Source of the DNA: Chlorops oryzae
Taxonomy: Eukaryota; Arthropoda; Insecta; Diptera; Chloropidae
Assembly (NCBI GenBank): GCA_020466095.1
Contig: CM035806.1
Span: 6,643,622 to 6,707,621, forward strand
Length of the DNA stretch: 64,000 nt
Direction: 5' to 3'
The notes below the pieces were generated by a model, which did no database searches, was not told where the DNA came from, and saw nothing but the letters and a program-made list of their open reading frames with translations. A program made the position numbers and the translations under genes. Positions 10,137-22,509 of this stretch are shown here, one piece after another. Each line of letters begins with the position of its first letter. Within the stretch, counting starts at the first letter, position 1.

Positions 10137-12689
10137 AAAAAAACCTCGAAGGAAGTTCAACAAAAGCTATCGAAATCAAGAGGCTTTCTATGTACGAGTA
10201 TGTGCATGGAATATATTGTTTTTTATCGCCTTTTATGGATCGAAGAGAAACTTTCCGCAAACTTCTTCCTACTCTCACACATTGGGGAAAGTCCATCAAA
10301 ACTAACCAGAGCTTGGTTTTGTGAAATGTTTGCTGGCGGCTTTTTCCGCTTGAATGCATCTGTGTCTTTGTTCTCTTTCTATTGTGGTCCCGGAAGTTCG
10401 GGAAAGATATCCCGCTATGTGTCACACATGTGTGACATTCCTTGTGCTTGCTAATTCTTTGCTTGACTGCAAAGAAAATAGACAAAAAAAAAAAACAATC
10501 CTTTCGGTTGGAAATTGCGACTTTCAAGGAATCATTTTGCAAATTGCCGGCAAAAGAATTGCACAAGAATTGAAATGGGCCTCTCTGCACTCTCGTCGAA
10601 TCGATCGGACACCAAACAAGGCAAGCGAAGGGAGTGGTAGTGGTGCTGATGTTGTGAAGATGTGCATTTACGCATTTTAGCATCAGTTTCAATTTCCCAC
10701 AGCTCAGAACTTGAAGAAAAACAAAAAAAAAAAAAATTCAGTGTGCCTTCGACATGAGCGTTAAGGATATTACGAAGATAATTCCGCATTCGTCCTCGAT
10801 GTCAACTGAGTCATTGTAAAGGGAAAACAATTTTTTTTTGTTTTTTTTGTTTTTTTTTGTTTTTTTGCTGTTCAAAGTCACACCGGAAGGAAATCATATA
10901 TCAAGCTCTATGCCCGACAGGACATGCTACTTTTGCTGCTACTCTTATCAAAACAACAGTCTCTCTTTCTCGCTCCCAATCTCCCACAGACACTCGCATA
11001 CTCGCCATTATCGAAGTCGGATACGTGACCAGCAGCAAGCTGCTCTGTCTCTTTAGGCGTCTCCGTTCCATACTTCTTGATCCTTCCAAGAGTTGTTGCA
11101 CCAGAACTCTAAACTAAAAAAAAAAAGTAGCAAAAGCAGTGCTAAGATGATGACCACGTTTTTTTTTTTTCACTTTCCTCTTTTTTGCTTATTATTTAAG
11201 TTCTTGCTCTTGACATACGGAAATGATTATGTACAGCAAACAGCCAAAAAAAAAAAAAGGATATATGGAAAAAGTTCTGTGTGCGTTAGTATCGAGTATC
11301 CTAACACTTGACGCTGTCAAATAAAATCTTGAGAATTGCAGCTGGAGGAAGACAAGCTAAATGCAAGCGCACGAAACTTTTTTCGTCCATCCGGAGAGTC
11401 TGGGAGATACTGTACTGGGACACTGTTGTGCTGCCCAAGAATCATTTTGGCATTGAGTGCACTTGCTCTGCCCGCCGCTTCTTTGTCGCTGTTGCTGTTG
11501 CCGCTGCCGCTGCCATTGCCATTTCATCTGTCTTTGATTTTGCAAGTTTTGCAATCCGTGTTGACACTGCAAACACATTAAGTTGACTTGATGGCGCCCG
11601 ATAAAGTCGCCCCATGGGGAATGGGGGGTTCTGAGGTTTTATTTTTTGTTTTTTTTTTTTTATCCAAAAAGTCGCACACTCTGTTAAGGTTTAATCATTT
11701 TGGTCTTGTTTACAGGTGCTTACATCAAAATGGAAATTAATTTTCCTTTTTCGTTGCTTTTCTTTTCCTTTCAATCGACTTCATTGATTTCGGATGGTCA
11801 ATATTTGCGGAGATTTTGCCGCATTCGTTTTTTTTTTTTTTTTTTGGAGATTTCAGTTGCAGTCCGATGTTGCGGATTCAAGTTCTTTGAATTTCATTTT
11901 CATTAGAGCACAAATCTTTGTTGGTTTTTCAGCCACATTGCAATTACACAGTCATAGGGAAAGGCACGCAAAGAACAAGTTCAATAGAGAGAGATATCTA
12001 TCCTTGGCTTGGCTGGCATGATATCTGATTAAGAGTCACGTAAAGTGTCCGAATGAAGGAGACTTCAGTCTAAGATTCGAACTCTCATAGTGAGGTTTGA
12101 GGCGATGTAACCACAAAATCTGATTGAATCACATTTTGAGTTATTTTTTTTTTTTTTTTTTTTTTTTTTCGGTTTACAAATTTATTTGAGTTGTCAAAGT
12201 TGAGTTGAAATGTCTCGGAAAAGATAATTTAAAAAATAACATTAGTTTAAAAATGGTTATTTTTTATTTTTCCGAAAACTTAAATGCAATTTTCTTATGG
12301 ACTTTGGCCTTCTTAACTCGAAAAAAAAAAATCTTTTTTTATGCAATTATTTATTTTATTCGAGGGAGTATTGCAGCTTTTTCGATTAGAACTCGACAGT
12401 GCATCATTTGATTTGAACAAATTATCTCTCAAATGATAGAAATTTAACCCCTCCAAGACCTTTTATCACATAGATAGTCTTAAGATCGGTAATAAAAAAT
12501 TATTGTGTAGACCTTTAACTCTTTCACTATCAAACTATAAGCAGAAGATCTACACACATTTTAGTGATTTTTTCTAATAGCTTTATTGCTGAAAAATAAA
12601 TAAAAAATTGTAAAAAAAAAAATCCTGCGTGCCTGAGAAAGGATTTACATCCTGGGATTTTATGTCCCATTTGGTTTTATTAACATGAC

Positions 12690-12828
12690 TTTTTGGGATC
12701 AAATATCCCATCGGTTATGTTTATTTAAAAAGGAAAAAACATATGTTCTAAACTTACAACCATTGGTACAATATGTCCCACTTCTCTGTTATAAGAAACA
12801 CCCAATGGGATATTTTTGTCCCAAAATA
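12690..12828. repeat. Internal hairpin of the piggyBac-type element
   Basis: TTTTGGGATCAAATATCCCAT (split at 12691-12711) pairs with ATGGGATATTTTTGTCCC (12805-12822) plus AAAAT, giving arms of about 24 bases with two small mismatches around a 90-base loop. Confidence 0.75.
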
Positions 12829-13099
12829 AAAAAAATGCACAACAACTGTACAGATATTTCTTCACTCACTTGCTTTGATTTCACAACACTGCTATACCGC
12901 ACGTAGGGCTTCCCAGCAAACATTTACGCTTACTAAACGATTGGAAGTAACTTGCGCCCGCAAACAAAAAGCTTGGATCCAAGTGTTGGATTTTATTTGG
13001 AATTCAAGTGTAAATAACCAAAACGGCTCCCTTTTTATTCAATTGGATTTCAGATTGGAAAACATATAAATCCAAGCAATCGAATTAAATATTTTCCAA

Positions 13100-13157
13100 G
13101 CCTAAACAAGCAGTACCAATCCGATGTAGGCGGGTTCAATCCCCGCTGCGGCGAGGG
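13100..13157 (+). repeat. tRNA-like module inside CCCAGC element
   Basis: GCGGGTTCAATCCCCGC is a near-perfect B box/T-arm (GGTTCAATCC), followed by TGCGGCGAGG and a run of 17 T. The A-box side (AAGCAGTACCAATCC) is weak. It could be a SINE head, a tRNA pseudogene fragment or a decayed Pol III unit; the T run would terminate Pol III. Confidence 0.5.
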
Positions 13158-13399
13158 TTTTTTTTTTTTTTTTTTGAATACTAAGGTAGATAATATAACA
13201 TTTAAATAATATTTCAAAACTAAGAGGAATATCTAAAATTATAAAAATAAAAAAAAATTTCACATGTGTATGCATTACGTTTCTGACGACCGGATAAGAA
13301 CCCAAATTTATAACTGCCAAGTTCCTTTCTCCCCTCAAAGTGGATCAAATTTTACCTAAGAAATCTTTCTACGTCCTAATTTTTCCACAATCTTTTTTC

Positions 13400-13476
13400 G
13401 CCCGCGACAGGAATCGAACTCGAGCCCTCCAGGTTACAAATCGCAACACGCTCCCATTACGCTACCGAGAGATCTC
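13400..13476 (-). repeat. tRNA-like module (A and B boxes) inside CCCAGC element
   Basis: On the minus strand it reads TCTCTCGGTAGCGTAATGGG (good A box, TAGCGTAATGG) and, 40 bases on, GAGTTCGATTCCTG (good B box) followed by TCGCGGGCGAAAA. The spacing suits a tRNA, but the acceptor ends do not pair well and no CCA-adjacent stem is convincing, so I call it tRNA-derived rather than a functional tRNA. Confidence 0.6.
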
Positions 13477-14638
13477 ATTCGCGCGTGCTAGAATTAATAT
13501 ATTAACGTTCGAAAAAAATCGAACTGTAGACACCTCGTATGTATGTACGATGTATGTACGGATTTGCGAAGTACTTGAGAAAATTAACGTTTCCCAAACA
13601 CATTTGGAAAGCGTTTGGGAAATGTTTGCGAATTTAATATAGCACATATACGCTTGGAAAAAGTTTGGAAAATGTCTTGGAAACAAATGAATAGTAAGCA
13701 CCTTTGTAAAAAGCTTATGCAAATGTTTGCTGGGTTCTTTTAATAGGTTTCACTGCACTTAAAACTTAAAAAAAAAACCACTTTATTTCACACATTTAAC
13801 ACAATTTATGAAAGACATTAACTTTTACATTTATGTAAAAATTTTATAAACCATATGAGAATTCTAAGCAAACCAATGGCAGCTTCTTTAAATGTGTAAG
13901 ATCCAATGTAAATGCTTTATAAATAAAAAATTTATGAGAATTAGAGCCTTGTAGAATTTTTCAAATTTCTTTGGGATGCATTGTCCCTATGGTAGTGAAA
14001 GGGTTAAATACATATTTTTTAGAGAAAAATTGTTGAACCTTTCCCTTTCATCGGCATCTAAAATTTCAATGGCAAACAGATAATTAAAAATTTTTATTTT
14101 TATCAATTTAATTTAAATTTCCTTTTTTTTACTTAAAGTTTGTTCCTTACCCAATAAAATAAGGTTTTAATTAACATCAATAAATTCAATGGCGAAATGA
14201 CGATGTTATTGGTGTATTAGTGAGGGAATAAAGGCAATGTAAGGGCGTTTTTGCTATAATCAGCAGCATTTATCAAAGGTAGGCTTATGCTTTCAGAGTC
14301 GTTTGTAAAATCTGAGTCTGTTTGCAATTAATAACATGTTGCACTCTCATAAATACTAATTAACGATTAATGAAGCACTTTCCATTCATATGTATGATGA
14401 ATTGACCACGAAGAGATATTTCTCAAATGCTCTTAGTCTTCTTCTCCACTTTTGCGTTATAATTAAACGCTACATCCATTGATGAATTTCATAATTTCCA
14501 TTCGAATGTTTTGCAATAAAACTGAGAAGCCACAACAACAAGAACAAGAACGAACATTGAAAGTAACAACAACAAAGAACCTCCATGAATTTTCTTTAAC
14601 ATTTTCATACACATTTAAAGTTGTAAGTTTCGTTTTGA

Positions 14639-14640
<2 letters not shown>

Positions 14641-14700
<60 letters not shown>
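14641..14700. repeat. (AC)n microsatellite
   Basis: About 28 uninterrupted AC units. CAACAG-type (about 15080-15155) and TTGCTG-type (about 15774-15830) trinucleotide-rich tracts follow; they create Gln-, Thr- or Cys-rich chance frames. Confidence 0.95.
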
Positions 14701-14701
<1 letters not shown>

Positions 14702-16830
14702 GTGTGAATAAATTTGCGAGCTCAATAAATTTAAGAAGCGTTAATTAAAACAATTGATGTCAATATCGTCTGATGCTAGCACATCGACGCTGCAATTACA
14801 ATTAGTCTGGCAATATAACCAATAACAAAGACGACCACACAGTCAAACAACTCCCCAGGCCATGAGGAGATCAAGTTTGAAACCAATATTGCCATAACTA
14901 TAACTATCGCCCCGCTCCATATCTCATTCGGTCTGTGTGTATGTTTGAGTCCTTCGTGACCGAACACTATTGAAAGTACGACCAGAAGTGGTCGATTTGA
15001 AAGAATTATTAAATGCATGTCATGTCAGGCTATGCGAATATCAACAGAAACACCAACACATCAACCAACGTCACTGGCGATGGCAACATCATCGCTATCA
15101 CCAACAGCAACACCAACAGCAACACCAACAGCAACACCAACAGCAACAGCAAAAACACGAACGATTACACCAAATGCTGACAGTATGAATGAGTGTAAAT
15201 GGGCCCGAAAAATCCATCCTCTGCCCGAGAGAGTGAAAGGCTCAAGGCAAGCACAACCAACCGTCCGACCGACCCACCGACCCATCGGCCAACCGACCGA
15301 CAAGGCTCTGGCCTGAGTTTCGACTTGTGAATATGTGTGAAAAGTTTTCTCTCATGTCCCAAAACTGCTTTAATAAACTATGCCAGTCGGTCTACACGGT
15401 CGGTCCATGAATGTCAAGCCATGGCGCAAAAGGAAAACAGCTGGAAAAGTCAAGCAGCAGAAAAGGCAATCAGCCAGCTCGTTGCTTGCTTGCTTGCTTC
15501 AAAAGTCAAATTATAAGAAAAAGTTCAAAGTTAATCAACATATACATGCATGTATACAATAGTAAGTCAAACGCTAGGAGAGTAACCCGTAAAATGGGCT
15601 GTTAGTTCATGCCAAAATATAAGCCAAGCAGCATATGGGCGCTGGAGCGGCGGGGGGCCAAGTGTTTGTCTATTACAAAGTCAAACCGAAACTTGAAAAA
15701 GTTACTCTCGTTGCCATTTTTGCTTACACACTTACTTCATCGTGCATATTAATACTTTATTTACAGACAAGTTTTGCTGTTGCTGTTGCTGTTGCTGTCG
15801 CTGTTCTTGTTGCTGTTGTTGCTGTTGCTTTTTGCATCCTGCACACTGCACGATTCTTACTGCATATAATATTCCAAGAATGTGCAAAAGAGCTTGTGCA
15901 TATTATTATTATTTTTCTCTTTCCGTTTTTTCACCCCCACCCCCCCCTGGCTACTACTCACTGTATTGTCTGCATTCACGTGAATTCCGTTATGGTGGTA
16001 ATGCTCTTGATTGTATTACTCTTTGACGTGAACTTATGTTACGAAATAATTTTATTAATATAAATTGATGGGGCTTTCCAGGTGCGAAGAAGTTTACCAA
16101 TTTCCTAATCTCTTAAAAAAATATATGTACGTAGATAATTACATTATATATTTATCATTTACTTATTAGCACAAAAACTGTTTACTGGCAGCCCTTAAAG
16201 CGCCACATTTATTTCCATTACGATGAGCTCAAACTACTTATGTGTATTCCCTGTTGAAGGAGACCTCAAATATTGCTTTGTCCTTAATTTGTTGATTGTA
16301 TAACTTCTTAAGGAATTTGCAAACGGGTCAACACTGGGCGTGGTGGGGAGATTTTCTTTCCAGTTTTTCCTGTGCGATTTCGGAGCTACTCTCAATTTTA
16401 GAGAAAATTTTCATTGAATTCAATTTTACACCAAATAAACCCAGTTGCAAATTTTATGCTCTCCGGATTGATCATTTGAACATTCATTAGCGAGACGATA
16501 TCATAGACTTTTCCCATCACTTTAACACATCTAAATACTTTGTTCGAGCATGGCCGCTTTGGGTAGGCCTACCCAATGCCTCTCATGAGCAGGCAGAAAG
16601 TGAGGCGTTTTGTTTTTGCTTTTGCTTTTAAAGTTTAGTTCAATCCTGAAAATATGCTACTTTTTGATAAAAAAAAAAAAAAAACAAACGCTATTCTTTG
16701 AACACATCAGTCTTTTCCCTGCTAAATGACTGCCACGAGAACTAATGCCTATTGACAGTGCTTGGGATAGTTCAAGTGATGCATCGCTTAGGAGAGGACT
16801 TCCCCTTATTTGCAACTGGGTACATACATA

Positions 16831-17562
16831 TACAGGATGTTCCATACTCAATAGATCAAAAAAAGGGAGATGATAGGGGGGGTACAGACGGACCAAAAAT
16901 CGTATGGCAGGGGGGGGGGGGGGTCGCAAATGCACCCCTGAGGAGTTACATGCAAAAAACAATATTTTGGTTTTTTCACTGGTGCTCCTCACTTACAGGC
17001 CGTTAATTCAAAATCACATATGATATGAAAAGCTTGGCGGTTTTCCGTTAACACTGCACACTACGATTTTAAATAATTCAACTCCGTTTTCTCTGGTACT
17101 GCCATCTAAGCCTAAAATAGTGTAATTTTGGCTTTTAAAGTGATTTAATTCAAAAGAAATACGATCGAGCCTCTGTTTTTTTACTCTTTTCGAAAACTTT
17201 GAGTTTTTCTCTTCAATTTGATACCATGGTTGCCAAAAAAAAGTTTCACAATCAATGCAAAACTAAGGTTTGAAAATAATTATTTTGTATTTTTGACTCC
17301 CAGAAAAGGTATTTTAATCAAATTTATTGAGCACACTTTTAGGCAGCATGAGAAAAAGAAAAATCTAAGAAATTTAAAAATTTCTGAATAGTGTTTTAGT
17401 TTTACATATCCGCCTAAAATTATGCTCACCAATTTAGTCGAATTCTTTCCGCGCCTCTAGCTCCTTACGAGTGCAAGATGAACCCCTATACAATTTTTTG
17501 CTTGTATGGGTTCCCCCTATCACCTCCTTCTTTTTGATCCATTGAGTATGGAACACCCTGTA
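16831..17562. mobile_element. TIR element with long ends (TACAGGRTGTTCC family)
   Basis: The left end TACAGGATGTTCCATACTCA and the right end (inverted) TACAGGGTGTTCCATACTCA continue pairing through a GGATCAAAAA-type block to about 50 bases. The flanks are TA-rich, compatible with a TA target duplication. The interior is AT-rich and non-coding. A block with AAAATCGTATGG and a G run followed by TCGCAAATGCACCCC is shared with 42611-42735. Confidence 0.8.
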
Positions 17563-19420
17563 TAAATTAGGACTAGGAAAAAAGTGATGAAATTCCAAGA
17601 CGGCTGAGTCTTAAAAGAAATTTAAGGTCAAAAGAAATATTTGAGCATTATTTAAGTTTTTTATTTAGGTTAAGAGGACTTGAATGTACCTGAAAAAAAA
17701 AAAAAAAACACATCAAGAGAACTATCAAAATCCTATTTAGTTTTTGTTAATCCGTCAATTCCCATGTCAGAGAAAATGAAAATTCGGCTGGGTCACTTAG
17801 AAGGACTTCTCGGTGACAAGAAATAAATATGAAAAAAAAAAAAAAAATGTTTAACCCATTTATATTCATGGGTGGCCACGACACATTTTTTGTAATTTAA
17901 AATTTTATGCAGTTAGTTTTCTTTTACCTATTTTGAAATATGTACATATGAAAATTTCAGCTGCAGCATAAAAGAAAAATTACAAGCCTTTGTCACCTGG
18001 AGGTGACACTGGCAATTGAAGGATTAATTAAATATTTCAAATTTGACAGTTTTTCAAATTTTTCTGCGCACTTTTAGAATCAGAAAAATACAAAAATGAT
18101 GATTTTAATGAATGATTTTTCTTTCGTTTTACTAATCAAACGTTTCACAATATTTTAAAGCGATTTGAAAAGATTTATTTTCTCATAAATTGTTTTTTAT
18201 AATAGACTAAATGGTCAATTTTGTGTTAAATGTATTTAAGCGACCTCTTAATCAAATTTAAATCATGCTCAAATATTTCTTTTTACCCTTTTTTTTCTTT
18301 TTGGAGCCCGAAAAACGATACCTTTTGCCTTCTTAAAACGTCTTAAACGCCCTAATATATATATAGGAATATGTTCGGCATCTAAAATGCCTATGCAATT
18401 AAATATTAAGATTATTTACGATTCCGAGAAATCTGTTCACTTTTGTTCATATATACATTCAGACATATCTATATATATGTATATGTATATATTCAGACCA
18501 TACAAAGGGTGCTGAGCGGATTTTAAAGCGTTAATTAAGCTTCATCGATAAAGGCTCAACATTAACGCCCAATTTTTTGACAAAGACTTAAATTTAAAAC
18601 TCAACTTTAAGCGATTTAACTCGAAAATCTAGTGTGTTTGTTGTATTTTACACCGAGGTTTAACTAAATCGAGGCTAAGCCTCTGTCAACAAATTGGGCA
18701 TAAATGTGATAAAATTGGATTTTAAATATTTAAAAGCATACTTTTAGGAAGTTCATTTGAATATCTGCCCTTGCCGTAATTATGTTTCAGTATTACTTAT
18801 TATTACGATTATGTCCATTCAAGTTTATTCTTAAGCAGTTCCTCGGAAGTGTAAAATTTAATTAAATATTTAATTTAATAATTGCATAATTGAAAATGTT
18901 TCTCGGAACCTGCAATAAACTGTCCGAAATACATTGAGCTTAAATTGATTAATTTATTAACAAAATAGTTCTTCAAAATATGCTCAGTTTTTCACATAAC
19001 ACTTAACCCATTAACAACAACGATTATCAGCATAATCACACACATAATTGAGCATACCATCGACATACCATTCACATACCACATACGTGCGCCTCTCAAG
19101 AAAGTCAACATCGCACCATTGAATTGCGTGCTTGTCTGCTCTTCCATCCGAAATCACTTCATTCTCATACTTATATCGGAATAACTTGATTGTTCGATTT
19201 ACCCCAATACTGACTTGAGTTGAGTCAATGAGCCGCCGCCCCCTGTTCATATGGCATTCCGGCAAGTCGACTCTCAAAAATTCGTCAGTATGAGGCCGAA
19301 TCGGCGAATCTTGAGGCTTTTCAGTCGTTTCGAAAGCACTCGATTGTTGTTTGATCGAGCTCAGGTTTTTTGAATCTGCATATTTGCCGCCTTCGTGACA
19401 CGAGCAAATGCTTGGGTACA

Positions 19421-19423
<3 letters not shown>

Positions 19424-19452
<29 letters not shown>
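19424..19452. repeat. (CT)n microsatellite
   Basis: A run of about 14 TC units just beyond a 136-codon minus-strand frame. Confidence 0.95.
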
Positions 19453-19834
19453 GTTCAATCCAAATGTTGACAATGATTATTGGCAAACTTTTCAAACATT
19501 CTGCGAACTCCTTCATATCGATTTCAGTTGCCACGAAATTGTCATTTTTATTGACAACATTTCATCGATGTCTTGTGATCGTGTGGATGCATGTGTATGT
19601 GCGTGTATGAATTTCGAGAAACTTTTCAGTTGCATAGAATGGACGACGTTATGATAAAGAAAGGAACAATATCCAACATGCCTTCTTGTCATATTCCGAA
19701 ATACAAAGTTTCTAAAGACTAAAGGCCGTAGGCAGTAATGCATACGACCTCATATAACACACCAGTATACTTTTGTTCGGGCTAGGCCGTTTTGTAGAGT
19801 GAACGCCTGCCAACACCACATAAATTAAGCTATT

Positions 19835-20035
19835 GGTTGGCAGTTCGTATGTCTACATTGAGGCAGTTCGATCAGAGTCTCGTACACTTTGTAAGCAATT
19901 GGTAGACAGTTCACCTACAACCTCCTACACTTTGTAGCTATTAATAGACAGGTCGCTTACAGTCTCGTATACTTTGTAAGCTTTTGGTAGACAGTTCGCT
20001 TACAGTCTCGTATACTTTGTAGCCGGTAGGTAGGT
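19835..20035. repeat. ~50-bp minisatellite, four to five units
   Basis: The unit is approximately GGTAGACAGTTCGCTTACAG followed by TCTCGTATACTTTGTAAGC. Copies start near 19845, 19900, 19950 and 19985, with increasing similarity toward the right. Confidence 0.85.
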
Positions 20036-20219
20036 AGAAGAAATGTTGCATACTTGTGTTCGCGTTGAGGAGGGCCGCTTTTCACCACAAGAGTGTGGTC
20101 TTCGATGAATTATTTCACAGAGCATAAGGAGATTATTAAAAGATCTTTTTGCAATGGATTTAATGCGCTCCACACTATACGAAACAAACCAAAGGAAGGT
20201 GCAAAACAGTAGCAAGTGA

Positions 20220-20963
20220 TTAAGGGGGTCTTCTCATTGAGCAACTTTTTTTTCGACTTTTTTTTTTTTTGCATTTATTTATAGCTTGGGTAGTTGTGAA
20301 TATGCCCCTAAAAGGATTTTTTTAAATTCGAAATAGTTTAGAGGATATAGCCTTCTTTGTCGAGCAAGATCTGCGCTAAAACGAGTAATTTTTGCGTTGC
20401 TTCAAACTTTAAACGCGTTTATCTCGAAACCACGTTTTTCGAACTGGCGGCCATGATATCTCCAGTTCAACTGAACCGATTTTCATGAAACAAAGTGGAA
20501 TCGATGCAGAATTGTCACCATTCTCGGGTGAACCTCGACCATAATTTTAAAAAATTTTTTACTATTTTTTTTTTTACACTAAACTACAAAAAAAAGCCCG
20601 AAATTGAAATTTTTTTTTAATGGCCGCCATTTTGTCAAAAAAAATCACAAAATTAAGCTTGAGGTTCACCCGAGAATAACATCTATACTGATTATAACCC
20701 CGTTTTTTTTTTTCCATTTCGGACGCTCCGGAGACCCGGAATCGTGGCCGCCGTGACGACACCTTTTTTTTCACCACCAACTTTGAAGTCTCATTACTTT
20801 TTGAACAGCCCACGTATCGAGGCAAAAAAATTTTTTTTATTTACTTTGAACCTTTTGTAATACAATAAATAAAAAAAGTTTTCAATTATTCTTTGCGTTT
20901 TCAAATAAGAATTTTTTTAAAAAGGGTCCAAAAAACGGGTTTTCAATGAGAAGACCCCCTTAA
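20220..20963 (-). mobile_element. 745-bp TTAA element, family A, copy 1
   Basis: It is bounded by TTAAGGGGGTCTTCTCATTG and the exact inverse CAATGAGAAGACCCCCTTAA (21-base perfect terminal repeat including TTAA). It matches the copies at 41851 and 45486 throughout, in reverse orientation. Inside, ATTCTCGGGTGAACCTC occurs twice in opposite orientation around an AAATGGCGGCCATT block. It encodes no transposase. TTAA at both ends suggests a piggyBac-like target duplication, although the GGGGG start is unusual. Confidence 0.9.
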
Positions 20964-21220
20964 ACTAGTTCACAAAAAACTTTTAGTAGAAAATCTCAAT
21001 AAATTTTTCTTATGGGCTTTGATATTCTAAACAGTAAAAGAGCGTTTTTTTTTTCATATTAATTTTACAAAAAAATAAATTATTTTTAAGTCTCTCCCCA
21101 AAAATACGTTGCATACTTAAAGGCTTGAATTTTGTAACTGTCATTTATTATTTGGCTTTGATCATTTTCGTTTATTTAATTGCAACTTTGCAAGTTCATG
21201 GATAGATTTTGAAAGCGAAT

Positions 21221-21388
21221 AATAGGGGTATTCACAAAGGCGTCGCAAAATAGGAAAATCGAAAAATTTTAACTGCCTTAAAAGTTGTGCAAGGCACAAA
21301 AAAAGTTTAAAAATTTTTTAAGAAGTCGCAATTTTCCGATTTTCCGACTTTGCAACGTTTTTAACACGCCTTTGTGAGTACCCCTATT
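21221..21388. mobile_element. 168-bp palindromic MITE
   Basis: AATAGGGGTATTCACAAAGG (continuing CGT) is mirrored by ACGCCTTTGTGAGTACCCCT plus ATT, one mismatch in 23. Inner blocks CGCAAAATAGGAAAATCG and CGATTTTCCGACTTTGC-like sequence extend the fold. It is too short to code. Confidence 0.85.
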
Positions 21389-22466
21389 TTATTTTGTTGA
21401 GTAAGGAACTAGGTTAAAATAAAAAATGCAAAACATTTATCGATTTCTTAGATCCGAATGAAAGGAAGACTTCCATGAATTTTCGCGAAAAATATGTGTC
21501 TTTTATAGCTTAAAGTTCTATAGTAACTTAATTCCTTGACCGATCTTAAAATACTGTGACAGTAAGTCTTAAAATTATGAGAGAAAAAGTCTTAGAGGTG
21601 TTAATTTCCTTTTAATTAATGGATAATTTATTCAAATCGGATGATGCGTTGCCGAATTCTGCTCCATCCCGTCCTGTGCATCCTTCAAAAGAATTTTTCC
21701 CCAAAAGTAAATATAACACACGTTTTCTTCATGAAACAATTTTATAATATTGTTTTCATGTTACGGAAGCCCAAAAGCCATTTGGTACAGTGCCCTGAGA
21801 TCTCTTAAGAAATTCAAAAATAATTATTTGTAAACAAGTTTTTAGCGAGGAGCTTATTAAATACGTAAAATGAAAGCATTTCTCTTTACTAAAAAAAAAA
21901 AAACAAAAAAAAAAACTATTTCAAGCTATTGTGGTCGATCGAGAATTCTCCATGGAAACGAATGAAATCTGATGTTTTCTTCTTTCGATCTTTTTTTGTT
22001 TTTTTTTTAATATAAAACTTTGTAAAATTTTGATTGTATTCTTTTTTCTTCTACCTCCTTCTTGTTAAATCTTGCGGTATAAACTAAAAAGAAATCAAGC
22101 ATCAAATCTTTAAAGCGCAAAGTTTTGCTCCGATTTGCCGTGAAAGTTCTCTCTCTCTCTTATGTTTCTCGTCTTTCTTTTGTCACGTGAAACTTCCTGC
22201 GGGGACTCATCTCCTTTGGTAATTTTTCTTTGCTTTGCAATTGAAAGAAATATTTCCTTCATTTTGCAGAGATTTCCTTGGGAAACTACAAAAGCTCAAA
22301 ACGAAATGAAATAGAATAGAATGGTTTGTCAAACAAAAACACTGCCAACAATAACGATGCTGACAGCAAATAACGATGTCGTTTGCTTCTGTTGCTGTTG
22401 GCACTGCCAAACATCCATAGGAATACACACACACACACACGATTACGCAAGAACAATCGCATACAT

Positions 22467-22509
22467 GAGCGTCGTATACGTAATGTAACCGAACGTTACG
22501 TATACGCTC
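22467..22509. repeat. Short GTATACGT palindrome
   Basis: The left arm CGTATACGTAA pairs with the right arm TTACGTATACG, extended by GAGCG/CGCTC, around a 12-base loop. Related TACGTATACGTCGTG motifs recur near 33390, 51295 and 35367. Confidence 0.7.

Larger units (their letters stand above)
12912..13734. mobile_element. CCCAGCAAAC TIR element, copy 1, nested
   Basis: It begins CCCAGCAAACATTTACGC and ends GCAAATGTTTGCTGGG, an inverted repeat of at least 14 bases. It lies wholly inside the TTAA element. No protein is encoded. Two tRNA-like stretches sit inside it in opposite orientation (13100-13157 and 13400-13476). A relative lies at 46306-46844. Confidence 0.75.
12515..14007. mobile_element. 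piggyBac-type non-autonomous element (TTAA-flanked)
   Basis: The insert is bounded by TTAACTCTTTCACTATCA (12515-12532) and TGGTAGTGAAAGGGTTAA (13990-14007); the ends match at 16 of 18 positions. The copy at 41.7 kb has one TTAA (41718-41721) at the exact position, preceded by the same TGTAGACC, so TTAA was duplicated. CCY-type ends with a TTAA duplication are typical of piggyBac. No transposase frame is present, and 823 bp of its length is another element (12912-13734). Confidence 0.8.
12446..14150 (+). repeat. Older dispersed repeat E, copy 1, interrupted
   Basis: The flanks of the 12515-14007 insertion (12446-12514 and 14008-14150) match 41640-41850 in order: TTAACCCCTCCAAGACC, then TGTAGACCTTTAA, then ATATTTTTTAGAGAAA, then GGCAAACAGATAA. 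The other copy lacks the insertion. The family is unrecognised. Confidence 0.75.

Noticed and set aside
9501..10454. 317-codon open frame
   Set aside because: It runs through the GACA microsatellite and repeat D; the middle is a QTDRQTDR-type simple repeat and the rest has no domain.
10039..10692. 217-codon minus-strand frame
   Set aside because: Composition looks random, no motif, and it overlaps other equally long frames; chance is more likely.
13400..13476. Functional tRNA gene
   Set aside because: A and B boxes are good but the acceptor stem does not pair convincingly and it lies inside a transposon; kept as tRNA-derived repeat.
17851..18027. Another TTAA MITE (TTAACCCATT...GGATTAA)
   Set aside because: The two ends match too weakly to call an element, though the right end resembles a single end near 24737; mentioned only as supporting context.
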